64,000 nt of DNA from assembly GCA_030272155.1 (NCBI GenBank), contig CP126204.1:186001-250000 (forward strand), given 5' to 3'. The notes under the pieces were generated by a model. It worked only from the letters and a program-made list of their open reading frames with translations, searched no databases and was not told the DNA's origin. This DNA comes from Tetradesmus obliquus. Taxonomy: Eukaryota; Chlorophyta; Chlorophyceae; Sphaeropleales; Scenedesmaceae. A program made the position numbers and the translations under genes. Of this stretch, positions 28,905 to 39,160 are shown piece by piece (the stretch's first letter is position 1; every line of letters starts with the position of its first letter).

Positions 28905-30125
28905 CCCTGAGCAAGGCGTAAAAAGGCTTGGCTTGCTTTGCCCTCTGGTCCAGCCCGGCTGCGCCAGTTGCGGCCCGCGAGTCGGAAGACCGTCTAGTAC
29001 AGCTTCTTCTAATGCTGGAAGCTATATTAGATAAGAGGAGTGGCGTCCTGCAGGCCGATACTGCCTGCCTACGCAGCTACGCCGGGTCACCGAAGAGACA
29101 GCACAGTTGACAGCCGTGCAGCGCGCAGTGGACGCCCAGGCAGCTGGCTACAACCGAAGGAAGATGTGCTCAGCAATAGTTTAGTTTTGGGCGCTCGTCA
29201 GCAGCAGCTGGCGCCTGTGGTTGCGTCATGGTCCCCAGCAGCAGGGCTACAGCAGAATAAGGCAAGGTGCTGGTAATGCTCGAGTGTGCTGCGGCGCCCT
29301 TGCAAATGTCGTCCACCAATGTGTGTTCGATTACGGCAACCCCCCCATGACTGTTGAGCGTGCTGGACTGCTGGCCCAGTGTCTAGAGGTGCTCAGCTGT
29401 TCACTCAGCAGTGCTGCAGCGCGCCTGCGGCAGATTTCTAGACAACAGCTGGGCCAGTGGATTGCCTGCCATTAAGGTTGTCTGGGTGTTGTATTCTACT
29501 TGATTTTTCATCTGCTGTGCGCAGGGAGCAGCAATGTGCTTGCATTCATATTGCTGCACTCACATCAGCCGGTTGTCAACTGCATTGCTGGTCTGGCAGC
29601 TACCTGGGGCGGTGGTGGTGCCCTTGCTTGTGGTGACAGTGTAGCCATGCGGTGGAGTTGCTGCATGTAGTCAGCGGTAGGAGTGGTTTTTTTTGTTTTT
29701 TGTAGGTCAGCTTAGCTAGTTGCAGCGGTAGGAGTGGTTTTCTTTTTGCTTGGATGTAGTGCAGCCTAGTGCTTGTCATGCAGCAACAGCAGTGTGGTGT
29801 TGCAGCCAGGTCTCTGTCAGCGTTGCTTGCATGCTGTATCATGCTATGCGCTTACATGCTTGCTTGCCATGCCATGCTGTCCCTTGGAGGCGACCACTCG
29901 GTTTTGCTGCAGCATTGTGGTCATTTTGCTAGGCGGGCAGTGAGGCTGCAGACTTGCTGTTCCGTCGTGATGGTGGTGGGGGACGGAGTTGGATTTGAAA
30001 CCCTACCTGGCTGGTATGATATGCCAGTTCAAGAGGCTGGAATTGCCTGGCCCCCATGTGTAACAAACACAAACGAAAGGGGGCTCTAGGGCGATAGCTT
30101 GCCCACCCCTGTAACAGACCTCTCT
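28905..30125. mobile_element. Unclassified 1.2-kb insertion in LRR copy B
   Basis: It separates codon 14 or so of LRR copy B from the rest. CGGGG occurs at both edges (28900-28904 and 30126-30130), consistent with a 5-bp target duplication at GCGGGGTGGG of copy C. No terminal inverted or direct repeats were seen. Open frames (for example 29221-29475, +, ending in ...LRQISRQQLGQWIACH) show no recognised domain. On the minus strand near 29995 GGTTTCAAATCC resembles a pol III B box. Confidence 0.6.
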
Positions 30126-30165
30126 CGGGGTGGCTTAGTGCAATGTCCAGTGCACGCAGGTCCAT

Positions 30166-30253
30166 GGCCTGTTCTGCTTAGTCCATGGCCTGCATCTCTG
30201 AATCCTGCAACAGCAGTTGTACACGGTTCATGAGCAACTCGTAAAAACCTCCA

Positions 30254-30286
<33 letters not shown>

Positions 30287-30972
30287 AGTGCTAGCATACG
30301 TAGTAACAGCCATGCTTGCAGCCAGCGCATGTGCTATGCGCTGACATTTCGCATGATTTATTAGCTATCGGTGTCATTATTGACGTGAAGTGCGGCTGCC
30401 CTGCCTGCCACAGGCTTCCAACCGTGCATCCTGCTCACCTTGCCCTGCTGCATGTACTGCTCAATGTGGTGGCTGAGTGCCGACCACACTGGTTCCAAGC
30501 TTGGAATTTTGTGAATCGTCAATCAAGCCGCAATCTTCCCGTGCCAACTCGAGACACTGCAATGTCACCATCAAGAGCGGGGCGCCCCGCGCCTGCTAGC
30601 ATCTAGCACCTGAACCCCCCGCACGAAGTGTCGCCTACCTCACCGCTAAAGCCAAGCAGACTGCAGATGTGACGGAAATTAGGTCAATTTGCTTGCGACG
30701 TTATCGGCACACTGAAGCGTCCTGATTGCTGAACGACAGAAGACCAACCAATTGGGTATCTTGGGCGTTTCACACTAGTCGCTGTCGCATTAGATCGGGA
30801 GTTTTGAAGACACTTCAAACATACTGATTTCATATGTTTCATGAGGGTTGGAATACACGATGGCGCCTGCGCTGCCGCCACAAACATGACACATACAGCA
30901 ACAATCTGGGGTGCAGCAAACAAACTGCTTGCTCATGCATATACACCTCCTCGGCAATGCTGCTGGTGACCT
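30166..30972. other. Intergenic sequence between LRR copies B and C
   Basis: Contains a (CAG)8 run near 30258-30285 matched by a CAG run upstream of copy C at about 32968, so the 5' flanks of B and C are homologous. Around 30710-30770 is similar to 33410-33470 (CGTCCTGAT...ATCTTGGGCGTTTCAC). 30880-30970 aligns with the 3' flank of LRR copy A. No gene seen. Confidence 0.45.
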
Positions 30973-32360
30973 TTACTCGTAGGTGACATACGCGCCTTCA
31001 TCCGAAGTGAGCACGCGTGCATGCGGCAGTGCTGCCTCCAGCCTTCTGTATGCGCCAGGGGACACATTGTGCAAGTGGCTTGCCTTCAGCACCTGCAGCC
31101 GCGTCAGCGCCGTCAGCTGCAGCAGCGCCGCATCCGCAAATGCATTCCCACTCACATCCGGGTACGTCAGATGCTGCAGCTACGCAACCGCTGCCATGCA
31201 TTCCATGCCACCATTTTCGTATTCATAATCCTCATTTTCGAAGGGCTTGGTAATGCCCAAGTAGCAGCCAGCAATATCCAAGTATCGCAGCTGCGTGAGG
31301 CTGCCAGCAATTGCTATTGCTGCAGCGTCATCCACGCCCTGCAGCGCACAAGCAAGGCTCAGGCGCGTGAGCCCTGTCAGCGTCGACAGCGCAGCTGCAT
31401 CCCCCGGAACAAGCCGCGATTTGGGCAGAATGCATAGCCTCCTGCAGGCCTGTCAGCCCAGCCAGCTTGGCACAACCAGCAATCCAACCGTTGTCATTTG
31501 GGTCCGCCCGCACACGTGACAGATAGTTTGCATCTTCCTCAGCCACCGCGCCTATCGCCACATGCAGGCTAGTGAGGCCTCTGCAGGCTGCTACACCATC
31601 CAACACAGCGGCCATGTCGCTGCGGCGTGTATTGCTGAAGTCTGCTGCTGACTCGTTGCTGCTGCGCTGGCCTACGTGCAGCTCTCGCAGCTGCGGCAAA
31701 TGCGGCCAAGCTGCTGCAGCCGCTGCAGCCTCGTGCACCTCCCAGTGCTGCAGTGTCAACTCCTGCAGGTACGGCAGCTGCGACAGCTGCAACAGCATGC
31801 TGGGGTCGGGAAAGTTGCCGCCCAGGTGTAGCTGCTGCAGCTGCCGCAGCTGCAATAGCTGCGTAAGCGCCAGAGGCTCAATGCACACGCCGAGCTCCCA
31901 GCAGAAGTGCAGCCGCTGCAGCTGAGCTGGCAGCTGCGAGCCCTCATGCAGCTGCCCGTTTATTAAAAAGTCTACCAGTTGGATCTGGCCTGACAGATCC
32001 AGCTGCATGCCGCTGCCAGGGCAGCCACCGGGGCCGGTGCTGATGTGCAGTCGCTGCAGCGGCAGCGGGTGCGCCAGCAGCTTCTGCAGCGGCTTCTGCC
32101 ATTGAGAGGGTCCAATGATAACTCCGTCGTAAACTTCCAGCGTCAGGTGGCGCAGATGCACCAGGCCGGGCAGGGCGCACCATTCGTAGCCGTGCAGCTG
32201 CAGCTGCTGCAGGTTGCTCAGCCGCGCCATCGCTGCTGCCAGTGCAGGGCCACCCCTGTCCTCCAGGCTCAGCTGCAGGTGGGTCAGGCTGTGTGCTGGC
32301 AGCAGCGCCATGATGCGCGCGGCAGCCAGGACATTGGTGCTGAAGCTCCTCAGGCGCAAA

Positions 32361-32404
<44 letters not shown>

Positions 32405-32800
32405 GTGGTTGCTGTGCAAGGTGACTGGGCTTGAGCACGGTACCCCTACTGAACTTGCTGCTGATGGAGTTGTTAATGCTGCTGTTGCTGCTGCTGGTTC
32501 CTCTGCAGCAGCTGCGGCCTGCATGATGGCTTCTTGTAACAGCCCCTGGCACCGACTAGTCTCCGCACAACCTGCAGTTATACTCCTGGCAAGTGCGGCA
32601 TGCTTGGGCAGCCAGCACGCAAAACTCTGCAGCCTTGGCACTGATATGCGTGGGTGCAGAACAATGTCGGTGTTGCACGCACTGCTCTGCTGCACTGTCT
32701 CGCGCCAGGCCTTGCACGCGCATGCTGCTGCACACAGCACTGCTGGCTCTGTGCTGAGCGCGGGGTGGGCCAGTGCAATGTCCAGTGCACGCAGGTCCAT
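30973..32800 (-). pseudogene. F-box/LRR protein, copy C (one frameshift, one stop)
   Basis: This copy keeps the full N terminus: Met at 32800, then an F-box-like stretch (LSTEPAVLCAAACACKAWRE), a polyQ run of 13, and LRRs such as LSNLQQLQLHG, LRQLQQLHLGG, LPQLRELHVG. The frame is open from 32800 to about 31440, where one extra C (31438-31440) relative to copy A shifts it. Downstream the family frame contains TAG at 31182-31180, where copy A has CAG in QLQQLTYLD. The end matches copy B (AYxxE then stop). A protein of about 450 residues with an altered end could still be made. Confidence 0.8.
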
Positions 32801-33567
32801 GGAATGTTCCTCTGAGTCTATGACCTATTCCTCTGAATCCTGCAAACAGCAGTGGATTACGTTAGCAACCTGTAGAAACCTTGTGCAGGTTCATGGCATG
32901 CATCCTTGAATCCTGCAAGTAGTCGTGGCACACAACTTTTGAGCAACATGCTTTTAGCCCCGGTGCAGCAGCAGCAGCAGCAGCAGCAGCTTCCAGGCAA
33001 CAGCCACGTGTATAGATGTGGTAGCCAACCACTAGTACTTGTTTTAAAGTTCGTGGTGCCGGGTGCACATACACAGTGGATTGAGGTTGAACCTGCTGCA
33101 GGCTGCTACTCTGTACTAATCTGTACTAAAGTAGTACTGCGCAGTCTGCTCACCTTGCCCTGCATTTGGCCGTAATGCAGGGCAATTGCCTTGCACGGTG
33201 GGGGTCTTCAACCAACTATCACCACACGTTAGAGTCCAATGCAGCTTGTCCGCAAGCCGACAACATCTTACCCTGAGGGGCCCCCCTGCAGCATCCAGCC
33301 CCTAGAACCCTGGCACCTTAGTAACGACTGTCGGATCGTTCATCGCCAAGGCAGAGCAGTATGCCGCAGTGGCGAATATCCTAATCAGTCCTTTTTCGTC
33401 GTCCATGACGCAGTGAGACGTCCTGATCCCTCAGGTGCAGAGGACGGAATCTTGGGCGTTCACAACACAAGTCATTGTTGGCGTGGAATCGGACGCTGTG
33501 CTTGCACTAATGTACTGATACAAGGCGTTAGCCACCATTCACAAGCACACTGCGTGTTTGCTGCTAA
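32801..33567. other. Intergenic region upstream of the LRR C and coiled-coil genes
   Basis: Shared 5' region of the divergent LRR copy C (-) and the coiled-coil gene (+). Contains a CAG run at about 32968-32990 and the segment 33410-33470 that resembles 30710-30770. No gene supported. Confidence 0.4.
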
Positions 33568-34826
33568 ATGGCTGACCAACATCTGCTTTCGAGCCAGGGA
33601 AGCAAACGCTCAGCGACTCAGCTCCCTTCTAGCAGTGCTGAGCAGCGTATAATGGACCTGATCCAGCAGCATGGCAGTCAGCGGGCAGTGGAGCTCAGCA
33701 ACGTGGCAAGCAGCAGCAGTAGACAGTTTGACAGGAGCTCAAGCTTCACCGCTGGCAATCCTGTAGCCTGGGACGACGACTCATCAGACTCATCGGAGTC
33801 CTTGCAAGAAGCTTCGCCTAGCAGTTGGGCGACAGGGGCGTTTGAACCGTTTGAAGTGGAAGAGCAAGCCACAGAGGTCAAGTACCTCAGGTCTGCTTAC
33901 ACCAAGAAGGTGCGGGCTCAACCTGCAGGACATGTGCCTGCATTGCAACCATCTACGCTGATGAGTGAACATATACCACAATCAGCCTGGCAAAAATTCA
34001 GCCTGCACTTGTGACTGTTCATGAGTACCGCCAGCGGAAGGCCATGCAGCGCTATCTGTGCAGTTGTCCTGCAAGCACTATGCCCGCGCTGCCTGCATCA
34101 CTGACAGCAGCAGCTGCAACTGATATTGGCTCCTGCAGGAGCAGGAGTGCGAGCACCTGCGCCAGATAATCAAGGAGCTCAGCCAGTCGCGCAGCAAGGC
34201 GCATAAGACCAAGGTGGAGCTGGAGGAGCAGTTTGCAGGACTGCAGAAGGAGTTCTACAGGTGCGCGCGCAGGAGGTTTGCAAGGTGCTGGTTGGACATC
34301 CATGTGCTATCAAGCCGGCAGCAGCTGGATCACCACCAAGTAACGCATTACTCGCAGTGTTGTGACAAGCGTGCTACCACAATCACATGCAGTTGAAGCA
34401 GTGGGGATCCTGCAGCTTTGGTCACTCATTTGGAAGCGATCCCATCCCCTCCACTGCTCCTCCCTGCATCCACGGTCTTCGTCATCAACCCCTCACTACA
34501 GCTGCTGCTGCTGGCTGCCACTGCTGCGTGCTGCAATCCGCAGGGTGCTGAAGGTTTCTGAGCTCGCCCGCACCGTCTCGCAGCAGTCTGTGGCCCGCGC
34601 AGCCAGCCTGAAAACCGAGCTGTCAGCAGCGCAGGACCATGCGCGCCGCGCGCGGCGCCGCGCAGCAGCAGCTGACAAGTCCTGCAAGGAGCTGCGCGAG
34701 GAGAATGCGGCGCTGAAGCAGAAGCTGCTGCTGCTGGAGCGGCTGCATCTGGAGCTGGGCGACGATTGCAGGACCAGCGCCTGTGCACGGGCCTACCTGT
34801 TCCCCCACTCCATGAGCTTGTACTAG
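33568..34826 (+). CDS. Coiled-coil protein of unknown function (3 exons, 248 residues)
   Basis: Exons 33568-33909, 34139-34260 and 34544-34826; GT-AG introns of phase 0 and 2 and a continuous frame ending TAG. The first 114 residues are Ser-rich and acidic (DDDSSDSSES) with a basic end. Exons 2 and 3 encode a long heptad-rich coiled coil (HLRQIIKELSQSRSK, KTKVELEEQFAGLQKE, then ELARTVSQQSVARAASLKTE and KELREENAALKQKLLLLERL) with an Arg/Ala-rich stretch RRARRRAAAAD. The start is the Met that opens the frame; an upstream exon cannot be excluded. No enzyme motif or family is recognised. It may be a scaffold or cytoskeletal protein. Confidence 0.65.
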
Positions 34827-37566
34827 GCTGGCTTGATTTTGAATTTGCAAAGATTATATTGTGAAACTGTATGCTGCTTGCACGGTGACCTGCTGGCAGG
34901 CGCGCTGTGTTCTGTGCGCGCGTGCGGCCCTGTGAAGGAGCCGCTCAGCGCGCCAGTAGCATGCACACTGTGCTGTGTGCCTGTGCGTTGATTTGTGCAC
35001 TGGCGCGCAGCTTCAAGTTGTGGGTGCAGCTGATCGCAACGCGCAGGACCAGCGCGTGCGTGCGCGCTCAACTGCTCCCGCACCCCACGAGCCTGTACTA
35101 GGCTAGCGCGGTGAAGCTACGCGCTGCTGCTATGTACTACGGCCTGTACTAAGCTTTTGCAATGAAAGCTTTCAATTTGAACTGCATGTGGCTTGCGTGG
35201 TGATCTCAGCTGGCATGCGCGCTGTGTTGCACTGCGTGTGTACACTGCTTTGTGTCGCAGCTGCTCAGCCCGCCATCAGCTTGCTGCCTGTGTGACGGTG
35301 TGGTTGTGTGCAGACATGCATACAGGCGCGCAGCATCAACCTGTGGGTGGACCCTGAATGCAATGCACATTGCATTGTGCAGAAGGGAGTACTTGCGCAC
35401 CCAGTAGTAACCTTCTGTTGAGAATTCAGCAGGCACGTGCGCTTGCTGCAACACTGTTGAACACGGTTACGGCACTCTCACAGCTCCAAGCTGGCTGTCG
35501 ATGGGCCTGTGCATGGCAAGGGTGGCTGCTGCCTAGCTCTGTGCTTGTTGCAGCAGCAGCTGTGCACAGCTAGAGCGGTGTGTCAGTTGTGGGTGATCGC
35601 CATTGAGCATGCCCCGTTGAGTTTGGGGCGTGCCAGTTGCCTCGATAGCGTAGATCAGCAGCTGGCCCTTGAATGAACAGCCTGCTGTGGTGTTGGTGGC
35701 AGGCTAGCCTGCCAATCGCTTGGCAAGCAGTGGGCATGCGTCCTGCACTGTGCCATGTGGTGCTGCATGTGCCGGGTATCTTGGCAGATGCTGGTGGGCG
35801 CTGCAGCAGCAGCGCCTGTTTTTGTGGGCGCTGCAGCAGCACCTTCTTGGTGGGCGCTGGAGTTGTTTCGCTGGTAAGAGCATGGCAGGCAAGCTTCCAT
35901 AAAGGCTTGTGGTGAATTTTGAGCTGCGGCTCTCTGGTTGCAGCGCTGCATGTGTGGGCTGTGTGCTTCAGCAGGTGCTGGCTTGCCATGAACCAGCTCG
36001 CAGCATCCTAAGCGTGCAGGCGCTGTGACAGCTTGCAAAGCATGGCTGGCAGCAGCACTCAAGCGGTCCCATAAGTATTAGGGTGCAGCTGGTGTTTTCA
36101 GAGCTGCTCCGCTGTTTTTGGATGAGGTTGGTTGCTGCCGTTGCTCCTCCATATGTGCGCCTGTATGTTTGCTAAATGTACTAGTAGAAGGAAAGGTGTG
36201 CGGTGCGTGGCTTGTGCAGCTATGAACAGGGTTGGCTGCACAGCTGCTGCATACGCGTATAGTTGAGGTGAGTTTGTGTATTTAAAACCAGCGGGGTGTG
36301 GACGTGTGCATCACTTGGTACTCTCTTTTTCCTCCGTCAGTTCAGCGCAATGCACTCGTGTGTGTGTCTGTCCTAGTTTCTCATGATCAGACAGCTTTTC
36401 CTGCAGCACACCTGGCATGGCCAGCATATGCTGCCACTGCTGCTGCATCCTTAGCCAGTGTGCTTAATTTGGGTTAAATCACAAACCACGTGCGCATCCG
36501 TTGTGTATGAAGTGCAGCACGATCCTTGGGATGGTTTGTGGTCTGTCAGGCGTGCATGAAGGAGGTCGCGGCTGCAGCATGCGTGGACCGCACCGCTGGT
36601 CTGGAAGCATGGCGACAGCGGTGTACAAACTTTACAACAGCCTGGCAGCTTCTAAGCATGGTTGCAATTGCTGGGTGGATGCTATGCAACTTGTCAGGAC
36701 CCTGCAATGCATGAAAGCAGCGCTGAGGTGGGCACTGCTGGCGGCAGCCCTGTACACACATGCATCCTTGAACATGCCGAATTGCCTGCCTCAACCGGAG
36801 CGCTGCATGCATGGGGCGCTCCTAGGCATTGATTGCCCGGGCATGTTTGCCTGCCAGCTGGGCATTGTGTGCTGCCCCGCTGAGCACTCTGTGTTTTGCT
36901 CAGCCTGGCGCGGCCTGCTTTCACCACGCGCCAGGAGTGTACAATCCAACATGTTGGAGCCGGTGCTGATGCCGTGCATTCAGGCATCAGTGCAAGGCAC
37001 TGCTATGCATGCACCGCATGCTGCTGCACTGTGCATGGCTGGGGCACATCGCTGTACATTGAGAGTGCTGCTTTGTGCTGCAAGCCATGCAGGTCATGCC
37101 GCCATAGTCGTCATCATAAGATATTAACCTTTGAGCCACAGCAGCAGCGCCACTGGCGCTAGCTGCATGGCATGCACTGCCATGGCACGTCTTGCTGTTT
37201 GACCCATCTACCATGTGCTATGAGCACAATCTGACAATGCTTGTTTCCAGTGCGCTGCATGGACCATGCTCACTTTGAGCACGTCATCGGCGTCCTGCAT
37301 GACGCAGGCCGTTTTACTGGTAACGTCACTATCGAGCTAGCCACAAGAGTGATCTCAAAAGTATCACCAGCTCCGAATTGCAAAAGGGGATGGCGCAACA
37401 ATCAGCTCAACCGTTACTCAACCGTTACTCGAGACGCCTCAGCTGTACAGCTCGCCCAGATCAACCACGACACCATTGAAGCAACGCTGCGGTTGCTGCA
37501 ACACTGCAGATGCAGCTGCCCCACGTATTGTCCAACAGTCCGCTCAAGCCAGCCAGCAGCACCCAT
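34827..37566. other. 3' flanks of the coiled-coil (+) and SNF2 (-) genes
   Basis: Two convergent genes end here. GGGCGCTGCAGCAGCA recurs at about 35785-35860. A frame at 36501-37127 (+) is open for 208 codons but is His/Cys/Ala-rich with no family similarity or codon pattern like its neighbours. TGTAA on the minus strand lies near 36630. No further gene could be supported. Confidence 0.4.
35036..35101 (+). repeat. Copy of the 3' end of the coiled-coil gene
   Basis: After CGCAG it repeats GACCAGCGCxTG through CTGTACTAG, the last 60-odd bases of the coding region at 34767-34826, including the stop codon. A shorter remnant GGCCTGTACTAAGC follows at about 35140. This is an exon-edge duplicate lying beyond the gene's end. 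Confidence 0.75.
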
Positions 37567-37921
37567 TCACTCTGCGTCGCTGTCCGTCATCGTCAAGTCC
37601 ACAACACAATCGCCGTCGCAACCGCCGCCATCAGCGCCCGCAGCAGCAGCAGCAGCAGCAGCAGCACGCGCTGCCCTCCGCCTTGCCACACGCCCTGCGC
37701 TGCCCGCAGCCTGCTGGCGCGAGCGTTCACCGTTCTCATGCACACGCCCAGCAAGCAAGCCGTTGGGCTGTAGCCCGGACCTTCCACTAATGCAGGCAAA
37801 CTTGCGTGGCCGTCGCTGCTGCTGTGCCACCCCATGACTGCCAGCAGGGTCCTCTAGTAGAGGCACGTCGCCACCCAGCGGATCCCCGGTGGCTGTGCAC
37901 AGCTTGTCATCAGCCTGCCCT

Positions 37922-37975
<54 letters not shown>

Positions 37976-38188
37976 ACAGGAGCAACATCCGCAGGCTGTG
38001 GCTGCTGCTCCCCCTGCTGCTCGCTGTCAGCTCCCACTGCTGCTCCTGCTGCTGCTGCTGGGCCTCCAATCCCCGTCTGCTTGCTGCTGCCCAGGCCACC
38101 CCTACTGATTGGGCTGGTCAGCCTGACCTTGAGGGCTGGCAGCAGTAGGCCTGCAGGGGAGGCGGCGCCTGGTGCCCCTCCAGCCTGC

Positions 38189-38250
<62 letters not shown>

Positions 38251-38925
38251 CTGTGGGCCCAGGCCTGCAGCTCCCTCTGGCAGCTGAGCCGGCTGCGCTG
38301 CTGCTGCATCACCGGCATGTGTGGGTTTTGGGCCACTGTCACCTTCTTGTGTCACTTCTGCTGCTCCTGATGCGCTGCTGTGCCTGCCGTGCGTAGTGGC
38401 TGGTGCAGCCTGCTTTTGCTGTGCAGTCGGCGGCTGCGCAACCGCTGCCGCCTTGGGCGTGCTGCTGGTGTGCTGTGCAGCTGTCGGATCCAATGCAGCC
38501 AGCAGCTGCGCAAAGGTCTGCCGCTGCTGCTTGCTGTACTGCTGCCCTGGCTTCAGGCCCACCAGCCGCGGCTGCTGCTGCTGCTGCCGCGGCTGTGCAG
38601 ATGGCCCTGCCGCTGTTCCTGCTGCTGCTGGTGCTGCTGCTGCTGCTGCCAGTGGCGTGTCAGGCAGTTGTACACTCGGGCCTGCTGGTGCTGCTGCATA
38701 CCATGCAGGACTGACCTCAGCTGGCTGGCTGCGCACCGTGCTGCCATGGGCGCTGCCATCAGCTGCAAAAGCTGGCCCCTGTGCAGCAGATAATGATGCT
38801 GCAGGCTGTGCTGGAGGAGCACCACGCTGCTTGAGCTGCCGCAGCCACGACAGGCCGCTCATGCCTTGCTGCTGCTGCTGCTGCTGTTGCTGCTGCTTGC
38901 TGTCTGCGCTGGCATCTGCTGCTGC

Positions 38926-38981
<56 letters not shown>

Positions 38982-39109
38982 GTGTGCCACCACTGCCATC
39001 GCCTGTGGCAGCTTGCTCAGCACTGCCTGTGCTGCCAGCAGCCGCACTGCGGTGGGGGTTGCTGCTGCCGCTCTTAGCACCAGACAGCCTGCGCTTGCTA
39101 CCAGTGGCA

Positions 39110-39160
<51 letters not shown>

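Larger units (their letters stand above)
26768..30165 (-). pseudogene. F-box/LRR protein, copy B (multiply broken)
   Basis: Start MDLRALDIALSHP lies at 30165-30127; the rest of the gene resumes at 28899-28883 and 28567-26768. Lesions read against copies A and C: a 1.2-kb insertion (28905-30125), a 314-bp miniature LTR element (28569-28882), a 20-bp deletion near 28158 between direct repeats CTGGCAGCAG, a 2-bp deletion near 27497 in the TGCAGCTC(TC)GCAGCTG stretch, and a premature stop after LDIAGC at about 27038. Several LRR blocks remain readable (27430-27432 region, 27034-26768). Clearly a pseudogene. Confidence 0.9.

Noticed and set aside
33239-33652. A 137-codon plus-strand frame upstream of the coiled-coil gene
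   Set aside because: No similarity, low-complexity-free but unsupported, and it overlaps the start of the better supported coiled-coil frame in another phase.
36501-37127. A 208-codon plus-strand gene
   Set aside because: Rich in His, Cys, Ala and Met in a way typical of chance frames here, no motif, no splice continuation, no similarity to anything recognised.
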